Shown here: positions 34,379-43,153 of the stretch, in pieces | Layout: every line of letters starts with the position of its first letter | How positions within the stretch are numbered: position 1 is the stretch's first letter | Source of the DNA: Flavobacteriales bacterium | GTDB taxonomy: Bacteria > Bacteroidota > Bacteroidia > Flavobacteriales_D > Crocinitomicaceae | Direction of reading: 5' to 3' | Length of the DNA: 64,000 nt | NCBI GenBank assembly: GCA_947447525.1 | Contig: CANFJL010000002.1 | Location: 62,001 to 126,000 of the forward strand | Made by a program: the position numbers and the translations under genes | Notes under the pieces: generated by a model | Seen by the model: only the letters and a program-made list of their open reading frames with translations | Told to the model about the DNA's origin: nothing | Databases searched by the model: none

Positions 34379-36526
34379 ATGACTAGATTAAAAACATCGC
34401 TAATAACCTTAGCGCTTTTCGTTGGTTTTTTCGTGCGTGCTGATGAAGGCATGTGGTTCTTAATGTTTATTGAAAGATTAAACCATAGAGATATGGAAAA
34501 AATGGGTCTTCAATTGACTACCGAAGAAATTTATAGTATCAATAACTCGAGTTTAAAAGATGCTGTTGTTCAATTTAACGGTGGATGTACCGCTGAAATC
34601 ATTTCTAAAGATGGATTAATTTTAACCAATCATCATTGCGGATACGATGCAATTGCTGAATTATCTACTCCAGAAAATGATTATTTAACCAATGGATGGT
34701 GGGCAGCTACCAAAAAAGATGAAATGAAGCCAAGATCTCTATATGTTCGATTTTTTGTTCGAATGGATGATGTTTCTAAAAGAATTCTAGGGAAGGTTAC
34801 AGATCAAATGACTGAAGCTGAGAGAGAGAAAGTAATTAAAGATGAAATTGCTTTAATTGAAAAAGAGAATAGCGAAAATGGAAAATACACCGTAAGTGTT
34901 CGCCCTTTCTTTCAAGGAAATGAATATTATTATTTTGTATACCAGGATTTTAAAGATGTTAGATTGGTTGGAACTCCTCCAAGCAGCATCGGAAAATTTG
35001 GTGGTGATACAGACAATTGGGAATGGCCACGACATACAGGAGATTTCTCTATGTTCCGCGTTTATAGCGATGCTAATGGAAATCCAGCTGAGTATTCAAC
35101 GGCTAACATTCCATTAAAACCAAAGCATCACTTACCTGTCAATATCAAAGGAGTAAAAGAAAATGATTTTGCAATGATTCTAGGATATCCAGGTCGAACC
35201 AATCGTTGGTTACCTGCTGCTGGTATCGAACAAAATGTAAAATTCGCTTATCCAGCCTGGGTAGAAGCTTCTAAAACAAGTATGGACGCTATGAAGAAAT
35301 TCATGGATAAGGATGATGCAGTTCGATTAAATTACGCTTCTAAATATGCAGGTATTGCTAACTATTGGAAAAACCGTCAAGGTATGATTGATGCACTTAC
35401 GGAATTCAACACAGCGGTTTCTAAAGCTAAAAACGAAGCTAAATTTAATGCTTGGGCAAATAAACCAGCAAATAAAGAGAAGTTTGGAACCGTTGTAGCT
35501 ACGATCAATAATTTTTATGCGCTTACCAATGATAAATCAAGACATGATAACTATTTACAAATCATGTTTAGAGGTTCAGAATACGCTAAGATTAGCAGAA
35601 CTCTTGGTACTCAATTAGATGCTTATGTGAAAGCAGATGACGCTAAAAAAGCTGAATTACTTCCAGCATTAACGGCAGCGGTTGAAGATTTCTTCTCCAT
35701 GATTTATCTTCCTGCTGAAAAAGACATCATGATTGATGGATTAAATTTATACGCTAAAAAAGCGGGTTACAAATTAGTACCCTCTATCGAAGCAGCTTTC
35801 AAAAAGGACAATGGTGATTTAACTAATTATGTTAATGCTTTATTTAACATGAGTATTCTGAGTTCAAAAGAAAGATTAATGGCATTTATCAATTATCCTT
35901 CTGAAGGTATTTTGGCAAATGACCCATTAATGAAATTATCAACAGATATGATCGCTCATTTGAATACAAGATCAGATGAATTGATAAAATTACAAGCTGA
36001 TTATTCAAAATCATTTAGATTATTAGTTGATGGAATGAGAACTTCTGGATTAAGTCCGATTGCATACCCTGATGCGAACAGTACTTTGCGTTTGACTTAT
36101 GGAAAAGTGAGTCCTCTACCTGCAGATAAGAAAAACGATGCGAAAGTAAACTACTACACTACCTTGCAAGGAACAATCAATAAATACAAGCCTAATGATG
36201 AGGAATTTGATTTGCCTAAGCGCTTGATTGAACTTAACGACAAAAAAGATTTTGGTGAGTACGCAGATAAAAGTGGATACATGCCCGTTAACTTCCTTAC
36301 CAATAATGATATCACAGGTGGAAATTCTGGCTCTCCAGTTTTAAACGGTAATGGTGAATTGATTGGTTTGGCTTTTGATGGTAATATTGAAGCAATGGCT
36401 GGAGATGTAATCTTCGACAGTAAATTACAAAAGACGATCAATGTTGATATCCGCTATGTATTGTTTATTATTGATAAATACGCAGGAGCGAAACACATCG
36501 TAGACGAGATGACGATTATTCGTTAA
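34379..36526 (+). CDS. S46 family dipeptidyl-peptidase (DPP7 type)
   Basis: This 715-residue periplasmic serine exopeptidase releases dipeptides from the N-terminus of oligopeptides. The signal peptide ends near residue 21 (VRADEG). Triad regions are visible: His in LILTNHHCGYDAI, Asp in GGDTDNWEWPRHTGDF, and Ser in NDITGGNSGSPVLNG. In S46 enzymes the residue after FD near the C-terminus sets P1 preference: Arg gives DPP11 (acidic P1), Gly gives DPP7 (hydrophobic P1). Here the sequence is GLAFDGNIEAM, so DPP7 specificity is inferred. In peptide-fermenting or proteolytic Bacteroidota these enzymes feed on dietary or environmental protein. A terminator follows. Confidence 0.93.
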   Translation: MTRLKTSLITLALFVGFFVRADEGMWFLMFIERLNHRDMEKMGLQLTTEEIYSINNSSLKDAVVQFNGGCTAEIISKDGLILTNHHCGYDAIAELSTPENDYLTNGWWAATKKDEMKPRSLYVRFFVRMDDVSKRILGKVTDQMTEAEREKVIKDEIALIEKENSENGKYTVSVRPFFQGNEYYYFVYQDFKDVRLVGTPPSSIGKFGGDTDNWEWPRHTGDFSMFRVYSDANGNPAEYSTANIPLKPKHHLPVNIKGVKENDFAMILGYPGRTNRWLPAAGIEQNVKFAYPAWVEASKTSMDAMKKFMDKDDAVRLNYASKYAGIANYWKNRQGMIDALTEFNTAVSKAKNEAKFNAWANKPANKEKFGTVVATINNFYALTNDKSRHDNYLQIMFRGSEYAKISRTLGTQLDAYVKADDAKKAELLPALTAAVEDFFSMIYLPAEKDIMIDGLNLYAKKAGYKLVPSIEAAFKKDNGDLTNYVNALFNMSILSSKERLMAFINYPSEGILANDPLMKLSTDMIAHLNTRSDELIKLQADYSKSFRLLVDGMRTSGLSPIAYPDANSTLRLTYGKVSPLPADKKNDAKVNYYTTLQGTINKYKPNDEEFDLPKRLIELNDKKDFGEYADKSGYMPVNFLTNNDITGGNSGSPVLNGNGELIGLAFDGNIEAMAGDVIFDSKLQKTINVDIRYVLFIIDKYAGAKHIVDEMTIIR

Positions 36527-36542
36527 TCTAAATAATTTTCTT

Positions 36543-36569
36543 AAAAGCCTCGCTTGCGGGGCTTTTTTT
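36543..36569 (+). terminator. intrinsic terminator after the S46 peptidase gene
   Basis: AAAAGCCTCG, loop CTTG, CGGGGCTTTTTTT: a ten-pair stem with one G-T pair and a seven-T tail. It sits 17 bases after the stop codon, between convergent genes. The A-run on the other side may let it serve aroB as well. Confidence 0.85.
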
Positions 36570-36576
36570 ATGCTCA

Positions 36577-37653
36577 TTAATTTAAGGCACTTGCCAATAA
36601 ATTTAAATGAAACAAGGCCTCTCCTATTTCTTTGTCCGTTAACAAACAATCATATTTAGCGGCACCAATTGCTGTCAATAATACGCAAGAGATTTTCCCT
36701 TTTGTATTCTTTTTATCTTGACGCATGCGCTCAATAACATCCTTTATATCTTCATCTGAAAATTGAATCAAAGGGAAATTAGATTTAATTATTTTTTCAA
36801 TTTGTTTGTAATCCTCTAAAGACAACATTTTCTTCTTCATGGACAAATAAGCTTCACCACAAATACCCAACGCTACCGCGTGACCATGAGCAATAGCTGT
36901 TGTATCCATGAAATGACTTTCTATAGCATGTCCGATTGTGTGTCCAAAATTTAATGTTTTGCGAATGTTTTTCTCTTCGGGATCAACATCAACAATGGCT
37001 ACTTTAATTTTAACCACTTCATAAATCAAATCTTTAGCAATCAACTCCTCATCAGATTTTATTTCAATAAGTCTTTTCCATAATTCAGCACTGCTTATTA
37101 ATCCATGTTTTAACATTTCAGCATATCCATTATAAATTTCCCTTTCGGGCAATGAGGTTAGAAAAAATGGATCAATTAGAATGTGGCTTGGATGTTTAAT
37201 TAGACCCAATTGATTTTTGAAGCCATTTAAATCAACTCCATTTTTTCCGCCAATACTAGCATCAACCATCGCTAATAAACTGGTCGGGATGTGAAGAAAA
37301 TTCATACCTCTTTTAAACAAACAAGCAATAAATGCTCCCATATCAGTAACAACGCCACCACCTAGATTTATCACCAAATCATTTTTGGAAAAATTAAATT
37401 CGGAAAATGCTTCCCAAACTTGGAAACAGACCTCCAAAACTTTATTTTCTTCCCCAACAGGTAAGAGTATTACCTCCGCTCTATCTAAAGCAGGGAAATT
37501 GTTAATTAAAAATTCTAAACAAAAATCATGGGTGTTTTCATCCACAATTACAATGATATTTTCGGTTTTATATTGATCTAAAATATCTGATAAAGAACCA
37601 CTTAACAAGGTCCCTATTTCGATTTTTGAATGAACTGATTCTACTGTTTTCAT
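36577..37653 (-). CDS. aroB: 3-dehydroquinate synthase AroB
   Basis: AroB is the second enzyme of the shikimate pathway; it converts DAHP to 3-dehydroquinate with NAD and zinc. This 358-residue protein has the NAD-binding block NLGGGVVTDMGAFIA, FLHIPTSLLAMVDASIGGKNGVD (position about 140-162), FKNQLGLIKHPSHILIDP, the metal ligand region GYAEMLKHGLIS and NFGHTIGHAIESHF. Length and motif order are normal. It is transcribed alone from a promoter shared back to back with the proline dehydrogenase gene. Confidence 0.97.
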   Translation of the reverse strand: MKTVESVHSKIEIGTLLSGSLSDILDQYKTENIIVIVDENTHDFCLEFLINNFPALDRAEVILLPVGEENKVLEVCFQVWEAFSEFNFSKNDLVINLGGGVVTDMGAFIACLFKRGMNFLHIPTSLLAMVDASIGGKNGVDLNGFKNQLGLIKHPSHILIDPFFLTSLPEREIYNGYAEMLKHGLISSAELWKRLIEIKSDEELIAKDLIYEVVKIKVAIVDVDPEEKNIRKTLNFGHTIGHAIESHFMDTTAIAHGHAVALGICGEAYLSMKKKMLSLEDYKQIEKIIKSNFPLIQFSDEDIKDVIERMRQDKKNTKGKISCVLLTAIGAAKYDCLLTDKEIGEALFHLNLLASALN

Positions 37654-37670
37654 ATTATTTAATTACCCTT

Positions 37671-37704
37671 CAAAATTAAGTAAACTTTATTGAAGTGATT
37701 TCAA
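37671..37704 (-). promoter_or_regulatory. promoter of aroB
   Basis: On the minus strand TTG (37704-37702), a 23-base spacer, then TAATTTTG (37678-37671), an exact -7 match, with the aroB ATG 17 bases on. It overlaps the upstream region of the divergent proline dehydrogenase promoter. Confidence 0.5.
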
Positions 37705-37718
37705 TTATAAAAAAGGAT

Positions 37719-37726
37719 TAAATTTG
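37719..37726 (+). promoter_or_regulatory. -7 promoter element TAAATTTG, proline dehydrogenase
   Basis: This exact TAnnTTTG match ends only four bases before the GTG start codon at 37731, so the transcript is probably leaderless. Confidence 0.5.
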
Positions 37727-37730
37727 AACC

Positions 37731-38897
37731 GTGATACATTTTGACGACACTTCTATTGCCTTTAAAAGTAAAACCAATCGCTCGCTTAAAAAAGCCTATT
37801 GGTTGTTTAAATTAATTGGTTTCCCTGTTTTAGTTAAAATAGGAAAGCCAGTTATGACTTTTTGTCTCCGCTTACGATTGCCCATCAAGGGTCTTATTAA
37901 AGCGAGTATTTTTGATCAATTCTGTGGTGGCGAAACCGTGAATGAATGTTCAGATACCATCGATCACTTGGGAAAAGATGGTATTGGAACCATTTTGGAT
38001 TACTCCATTGAAGGGAAAACTGAAGATGTTGATTTTGATAATACAGTTCAAGAAATCATTAAAACCATAGAGAAAGGTAAAAAAGATAAAAACATTCCGT
38101 TTGCTGTTTTTAAAGTAACCGGTATTTCAAGAATCAATGAGCTATTATTGCTTTCTGAGGATATTATTAATGGAACCCAAGAACACAGCGCTCTAGCTGC
38201 ACCAATTGAAGCTAGGATCCTTCAAATTTGTCAAGCTGCATATTCCCATCAGGTACCTGTGTTTATTGATGCGGAAGAAAGTTGGATTCAACCCATTTTA
38301 GATGCCTGGTGTTTTAAAATGATGCTTCAATTTAACAAAGAGAAAGCAATTGTATACAATACGCTTCAAATGTACCGTCATGATCGCTTGGCGTTTCTTA
38401 AGGAAGCATTAGTTCTAGCGAAAGAACATCAAATCGTATATGGTATTAAACTTGTTCGTGGAGCTTACATGGAGAAAGAACGTGAGCGCGCGATTAAAAT
38501 GAATTACCCCTCCCCGATTCAAGCGAATAAAGAAGCTACTGACCAGGATTTTAATGCTGCTTTAGACTTTATCATTGAGCATTTAAAAGATTTTGCTCTT
38601 TGCGCAGGAACGCACAACGAGGAAAGTTCAGCTTATTTAGCCGCTAAAATCACTGAAAAAGGTCTGGATCAAAAAGACGATAGATTATTCTTTGCGCAGC
38701 TCTTGGGGATGAGTGATCATATTTCATATAATTTATCCAACGCTGGATATAGAGTGGCTAAATATGTGCCTTATGGTCCAATTGAGGAAGTTATGCCGTA
38801 TCTATTGAGAAGAGCGGATGAAAACACATCCGTTGCGGGTCAAACAAGTAGAGAACTTCGATTAATTCAAGTTGAATGTAAACGAAGAGGGATTTAA
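37731..38897 (+). CDS. proline dehydrogenase
   Basis: This 388-residue flavoenzyme oxidises proline to pyrroline-5-carboxylate, the first step of proline breakdown. The FAD/substrate blocks are FAVFKVTGISRINELLL, PVFIDAEESWIQPILD, VYNTLQMYRHDR, KLVRGAYMEKERERA, FALCAGTHNEESSAYLA and YVPYGPIEEVMPYLLRRADEN-type sequence with NTSVAGQTSREL. The single-domain form is usual for Bacteroidota, with the P5C dehydrogenase encoded elsewhere. The start is GTG; the N-terminus IHFDDTSIAFKSKTN agrees with the usual beginning of the family, which supports this start. Confidence 0.95.
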   Translation: MIHFDDTSIAFKSKTNRSLKKAYWLFKLIGFPVLVKIGKPVMTFCLRLRLPIKGLIKASIFDQFCGGETVNECSDTIDHLGKDGIGTILDYSIEGKTEDVDFDNTVQEIIKTIEKGKKDKNIPFAVFKVTGISRINELLLLSEDIINGTQEHSALAAPIEARILQICQAAYSHQVPVFIDAEESWIQPILDAWCFKMMLQFNKEKAIVYNTLQMYRHDRLAFLKEALVLAKEHQIVYGIKLVRGAYMEKERERAIKMNYPSPIQANKEATDQDFNAALDFIIEHLKDFALCAGTHNEESSAYLAAKITEKGLDQKDDRLFFAQLLGMSDHISYNLSNAGYRVAKYVPYGPIEEVMPYLLRRADENTSVAGQTSRELRLIQVECKRRGI

Positions 38898-38904
38898 TTG
38901 AATG

Positions 38905-40350
38905 CTATTGCTTAATAAAGCGCAAAGGCTTATTTAAAGAGTCACTCGATAAAAAATACAAGCCGTTCATAAGGTCACTAACATCCAGTTTATTTTCAAC
39001 TAAATATACTGATCCTAGATTTTGCCCTTGACTGTTCCAAAGTATATAATTAAAGTTAGCCAAAACACCTTTAAAATTTAAGGTATTAGAACATGGAACC
39101 GGAAAAATTGAATTTTCATTATTTACCAATGGTTCGTCAATTCCTACAAGTGTTTGAATAGCTTGTACTCCTGAAGTATTTGGATATTGATCTAAAGGTC
39201 CAATTTTAACAACAAAGACATTCGATCCACCATTCATAGGATAGGTTGTATAACCAACTGCTAAAAGTCCACCATCTAAGGTAGGAAGTAATTGTTCGGT
39301 CTTTTCCTCACCAGCATTATTGATGTACAAAGGGCCATTGTCCCAATCATAATTGGTATTGAAGCGTCCAATAGTCACATCCATACCAAAGGTTGCTGCC
39401 GTAAGATTTTCATTTCTATAAGCGACATATAATTTATTTTGACTCCCATTCAATGATAATTCATCTAGAATTACATCTCCTTGATTTACAAATACAGATT
39501 CATAAAATAAAGTACCGTCTAAATTATATCTACCTGTATAATTATCATGTTCATTTAAGGCAAGATCTTTCTTCCATCCACAAAGATTGAGGCGATTCAT
39601 ATTTAAGGAAATATCATTCATTCCAAAATTACCATTATCCCCTATTTGATTAAAATAGACTATACTTCCATTTTCATGAATTTTCATAATGAAACCTTTA
39701 CTCATAGAAGAATCTACATTAAAATAAGTTCCAGTCAATACAAAAAGTGAATCCTCTACAGCAATTAGTGCATTGGCAACATCATCGCCAGTTCCACCAT
39801 AATTTAAGGTCCAAAGGGTATCTCCAATTTGATTGGTTCGCACTACATAAATATCACTTGTTCCACCATTGAGTACTTGTGATTGTCCGACCATTACTAT
39901 TCCGCTATCTCTTGCAAAAACTGCATCATTGATTGTTTCCCAGTTATTTGTACCATAGGTTTTACTCCACAGTTCATTACCTTGTAGATCCGTATGCACT
40001 AAAAAAGCATCATAATCTCCTGAGGAACTATATGAATTGCTTGTTCCTGCAATATAATACCCGAGCGCATTATTATAAAGTACCCTTCTACCCCAATCGG
40101 CTTCATAAGCACCGTAATGTTTGCTCCATTCAAATTGACCTGTTTTAGAAATTTTAAGCAAGAAAGCTTCGGAATCTGGACCAAAACTCCCTGATAGTCC
40201 AGTGATAGCATAACTTGAGTCTTCTAATTGTATAGCACTTTGTCCAGTATCATAGGTAAGTCCAGAGAAATATTTAAAAAAAGTAGTTTGACTAAATCCA
40301 ATAGAAGTACTTAGCAAAACAAAGCAGAAAAGTAAATTTAAAACACGCAT
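38905..40350 (-). CDS. T9SS-secreted beta-propeller-like repeat protein
   Basis: This 481-residue exported protein has a signal peptide to about residue 20 (SIGFSQ). It contains at least four repeats of roughly 45-50 residues with the pattern G(T/Q)S..(G)..D(A/I)(F/Y)(L/V)V(H/R)(T/K)...G(N/D)..W(S/T)..YG, for example DAFLVHTDLQGNELWSKTYG and DIYVVRTNQIGDTLWTLNYG. These are delayed-propeller or SBBP-like blades. A T9SS sorting domain closes the chain (IFPVPCSNTLNFKG ... NGLYFLS ... RFIKQ). Its role is unknown, perhaps adhesion. Its start overlaps the upstream barrel gene by 13 bases, so it is the last gene of a coupled set beginning with a thiolase. Confidence 0.85.
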   Translation of the reverse strand: MRVLNLLFCFVLLSTSIGFSQTTFFKYFSGLTYDTGQSAIQLEDSSYAITGLSGSFGPDSEAFLLKISKTGQFEWSKHYGAYEADWGRRVLYNNALGYYIAGTSNSYSSSGDYDAFLVHTDLQGNELWSKTYGTNNWETINDAVFARDSGIVMVGQSQVLNGGTSDIYVVRTNQIGDTLWTLNYGGTGDDVANALIAVEDSLFVLTGTYFNVDSSMSKGFIMKIHENGSIVYFNQIGDNGNFGMNDISLNMNRLNLCGWKKDLALNEHDNYTGRYNLDGTLFYESVFVNQGDVILDELSLNGSQNKLYVAYRNENLTAATFGMDVTIGRFNTNYDWDNGPLYINNAGEEKTEQLLPTLDGGLLAVGYTTYPMNGGSNVFVVKIGPLDQYPNTSGVQAIQTLVGIDEPLVNNENSIFPVPCSNTLNFKGVLANFNYILWNSQGQNLGSVYLVENKLDVSDLMNGLYFLSSDSLNKPLRFIKQ

Positions 40351-41552
40351 CTTAATCGAATTGAGATTGATTCACCAAAAGCCTTTTTTGAGAATAATGC
40401 AATGGTATTCTCTGTTGCAAGACCTATATTCCAAGATCCAAAATTAAATTGACCATAAAGTCCAGTTTGCCATTTACTAAATCCACCATAACTTCCATTC
40501 ATACCAACATGTACATTGGAGTTGAACTTGTAATCTAATCCAGCATAGACATAAGTGAAATAATTCTTGTAATACAGTCTTAAACCATAATAGGCTTGAA
40601 ATTTCCTTTGGTCATTTGGGTTGACCAATTTCGCAATTTGAATTAATCCAGGAAGTGTTGTGTAATTAGCGCCTTCTTTTTGAAATAAACTCAAAGAATC
40701 CAAAGTCTTCAAATTTAACAGCTCTTGAAAAGTAAATCCAGATGTGTTATAAATAGTATCAATTCTATGGGTGGAGAATTCTGGATTTAGCCTTACAATT
40801 CCAACATTTTTGAAAAGCACTTGAACATGTGTAATTCTATTTGTTTTTGAATGTTGCAACTGAAGACGAATATCCGCATCGATAGCAAATCCATAACCTT
40901 TTGAAAAATTATTGCTTGCAGAGGAAGTGTACGACCCTGTCATGGCTAAGTTTAAAGTATCTCCTAAGGCAGTTTGAAAAACACCTCCTTTATTGATTTC
41001 AGCTCGAGCGTAATTACTCAGGTTAACAAAGTTGAGGGAGAAAATAGAACCTGTTTCTTTTTCAATTGCGGAAAAACCAATTTTCTGAAAACCATATAAA
41101 GCGGCACCAGAACCTGAAAAATTAGCGATTTTACCCATATAGCTTTCATTTCCAAGAAAAGCGACGCCAAATAAATCCTTTTGATAAAGAGCACTCGCAT
41201 TCATGTAATATCCAGCTTTGAGTCCAAAACCCCATTTCTCATTCTTGAACAAGTTGGCTGTAGTGTTTCTGAATTCAAATTCTCCTTGCACATCAAGTCC
41301 AACCTTATTTAATTGTGGATTGTCCCAATGTTTTTGAAAGGCATCTTGTTTCATTTGATCGGTAATGACACCTCCAAAAAGTAATTTATTAGACATCTCA
41401 TTCAAGATCCCATTCGAACCATAAGCTCCAATTCCCGTTAAAATTAGTTCCCTTTTATTTGGTATAGTATCATGATAGACAGGGAGTAAAGACTGAGCAT
41501 TAGAACTCAGAACTAAGATGCAAAAAGAACTTAGACTTATAAATTTGCGCAT
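40338..41552 (-). CDS. predicted outer-membrane beta-barrel protein
   Basis: This 404-residue protein has a signal peptide to about residue 19 (SSNAQ). The rest is built of alternating amphipathic strands ending in aromatic residues, for example WGFGLKAGYYMNAS, AYYGLRLYYKNYFTYVYAGLDYKF and YGGFSKWQTGLYGQFNFGSWNIGLA (positions only for the longer ones). The last residues SISIRLRCVF end in Phe, as expected for a BAM substrate. It may belong to the DUF5723 group, but I am not sure. It overlaps the lipoprotein gene by one base and the beta-propeller gene by 13 bases, so the three envelope proteins are probably made in fixed ratio. Confidence 0.75.
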   Translation of the reverse strand: MRKFISLSSFCILVLSSNAQSLLPVYHDTIPNKRELILTGIGAYGSNGILNEMSNKLLFGGVITDQMKQDAFQKHWDNPQLNKVGLDVQGEFEFRNTTANLFKNEKWGFGLKAGYYMNASALYQKDLFGVAFLGNESYMGKIANFSGSGAALYGFQKIGFSAIEKETGSIFSLNFVNLSNYARAEINKGGVFQTALGDTLNLAMTGSYTSSASNNFSKGYGFAIDADIRLQLQHSKTNRITHVQVLFKNVGIVRLNPEFSTHRIDTIYNTSGFTFQELLNLKTLDSLSLFQKEGANYTTLPGLIQIAKLVNPNDQRKFQAYYGLRLYYKNYFTYVYAGLDYKFNSNVHVGMNGSYGGFSKWQTGLYGQFNFGSWNIGLATENTIALFSKKAFGESISIRLRCVF

Positions 41553-43153
41553 CAGTAAATGATTGTAGTTTTAAACCTTGTCTTAACTTTCACGCCAACA
41601 TAAGCTCCAGCAGGAATGGAAATGGAGAAATTAGTGCCATTATTATTTGGATCAGGGGTGTCTAATTTCACTTCCACTTTTAATTTCTTGATTTTTTCTA
41701 AATCAGCAATTAAGGCCTCCGGAAGTAAAAATTCTAAGGTGGATGTTTTTTTCATTAGATTATCTTGTGGATCAATTGTTCCATAAAGACTTGATTGAAT
41801 TAAAGATGATCCTAATACCTCATATAAAGTAAAGCCATCTTGTTTTAGAAAAGAAAGTTTTGCTTCGCATTGCATCGGAAAAGCATTCACCGCTTCTAAG
41901 ATTAATTTCCCAGAACTTATTCTAGTTTTCCCGTTATCTTGTTTAAAATTAATATCAAAGGTGTCTTGCAAGGTAATTCCATCTGACATCAATTGTAAAG
42001 GAAGCTGTGCTAATAATTTTACTTTAATGCGGCTATTGGAAAACACTTCATCCCATCCTCCATTCGTATTCCCATAAGGATTTAATTGGATGCTGTACCC
42101 TAAGTTAAAGGTACTACCTAAATTTTCAATTATTTGTTCCACATTACTATTCGCAGAAGTAAAATCAAGCATTGCTTGACTGTTTTGTATTGCATTCCAT
42201 GTTCCTGTTGCAGGTGATATAAATATATTTTGTCCAATAGTGGGAGCATTAAGACTTACCGTTTGACCTGCTATAGTACTATTTGAAACCGTACTTATGA
42301 TTCCTTTGAGTGGTACTTTCATGCCGTTTTCAATTTGAACATGCAAAGCCATGGAAGGCAAATCAAGAGCGCCACTGATGATGTTGTTTAGATAAGGAAG
42401 ATTAAAACTAGAAGTGTCAGAAACTATTTGGTTGCCAAAATACCCTTGAGCATAATCAATTTTTAAATCACGCATTTCAGCTTCAACCTTAAATTCATCT
42501 GAAGTAGATAAAGTAACTGGGATACCATTGATGTCATTTTTAACTTCCAACTGAGATTGCAAAGTATTAAAATGAGTCATGTTAACACCGCGCAGATCCA
42601 TAACATAACCACCTAAATCCAGTAAATCAGCTGTCATTCCTGGATTTGAATTGGTTCCGGCTGGAACTGTGAAATTCATTTCAAAAACTTGATTGTCTTT
42701 AATTACACCCGGCAAGATTACTTTGTAAGTAGCTGCAGTAGGTAGTGGATTATAAACCCTAAGAAATATCCTCCCGCTTAGCAATCTAATTTTTTTTAAT
42801 TCAATCCCTGGTAAATCAAGATCGTGTTCTTCGATAGCATTGAACATACTGAAACCAGGAGGAATCGTTAAACCACCAACGGTAGGATGGAAAATTTGTG
42901 AAATCACAGTATCTGGTACTTTAACCAAATCCGCAATTCCAATATCTAAAATGGTCCTACTCAAATCAACATCAATGGTACCGTTAGCATTTACCGTTAA
43001 AGTAGAATCGTTGTAATAATTGGCTAAACTTAAGGTGTCATTCACTAAAGGACTTGCCCAATCAGATTGCCAGGAAGTGCTTTGTTTTTTACAGGACCCT
43101 AAAATTAGGATAGTAAAGAGACCAATAGTATAAATTAAGTTTAATTTTTTCAA
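41552..43153 (-). CDS. hypothetical surface/periplasmic lipoprotein
   Basis: This 533-residue lipoprotein has its lipobox at Cys21 (LILGSC), followed by KKQSTSWQSDWASPLVND. The mature chain is beta-rich, with repeated LDLPGIELKKIRLLSG-like and MDLRGVNMTHFNTL-like strands and few charged clusters. No family is recognised with confidence. The opening W.SDW..PL..D.L.L.D....N..G resembles other Bacteroidota lipoproteins encoded next to DUF5723-like barrels, suggesting a barrel-associated lipoprotein. It overlaps the thiolase gene by four bases and the barrel gene by one base. Confidence 0.72.
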   Translation of the reverse strand: MKKLNLIYTIGLFTILILGSCKKQSTSWQSDWASPLVNDTLSLANYYNDSTLTVNANGTIDVDLSRTILDIGIADLVKVPDTVISQIFHPTVGGLTIPPGFSMFNAIEEHDLDLPGIELKKIRLLSGRIFLRVYNPLPTAATYKVILPGVIKDNQVFEMNFTVPAGTNSNPGMTADLLDLGGYVMDLRGVNMTHFNTLQSQLEVKNDINGIPVTLSTSDEFKVEAEMRDLKIDYAQGYFGNQIVSDTSSFNLPYLNNIISGALDLPSMALHVQIENGMKVPLKGIISTVSNSTIAGQTVSLNAPTIGQNIFISPATGTWNAIQNSQAMLDFTSANSNVEQIIENLGSTFNLGYSIQLNPYGNTNGGWDEVFSNSRIKVKLLAQLPLQLMSDGITLQDTFDINFKQDNGKTRISSGKLILEAVNAFPMQCEAKLSFLKQDGFTLYEVLGSSLIQSSLYGTIDPQDNLMKKTSTLEFLLPEALIADLEKIKKLKVEVKLDTPDPNNNGTNFSISIPAGAYVGVKVKTRFKTTIIY

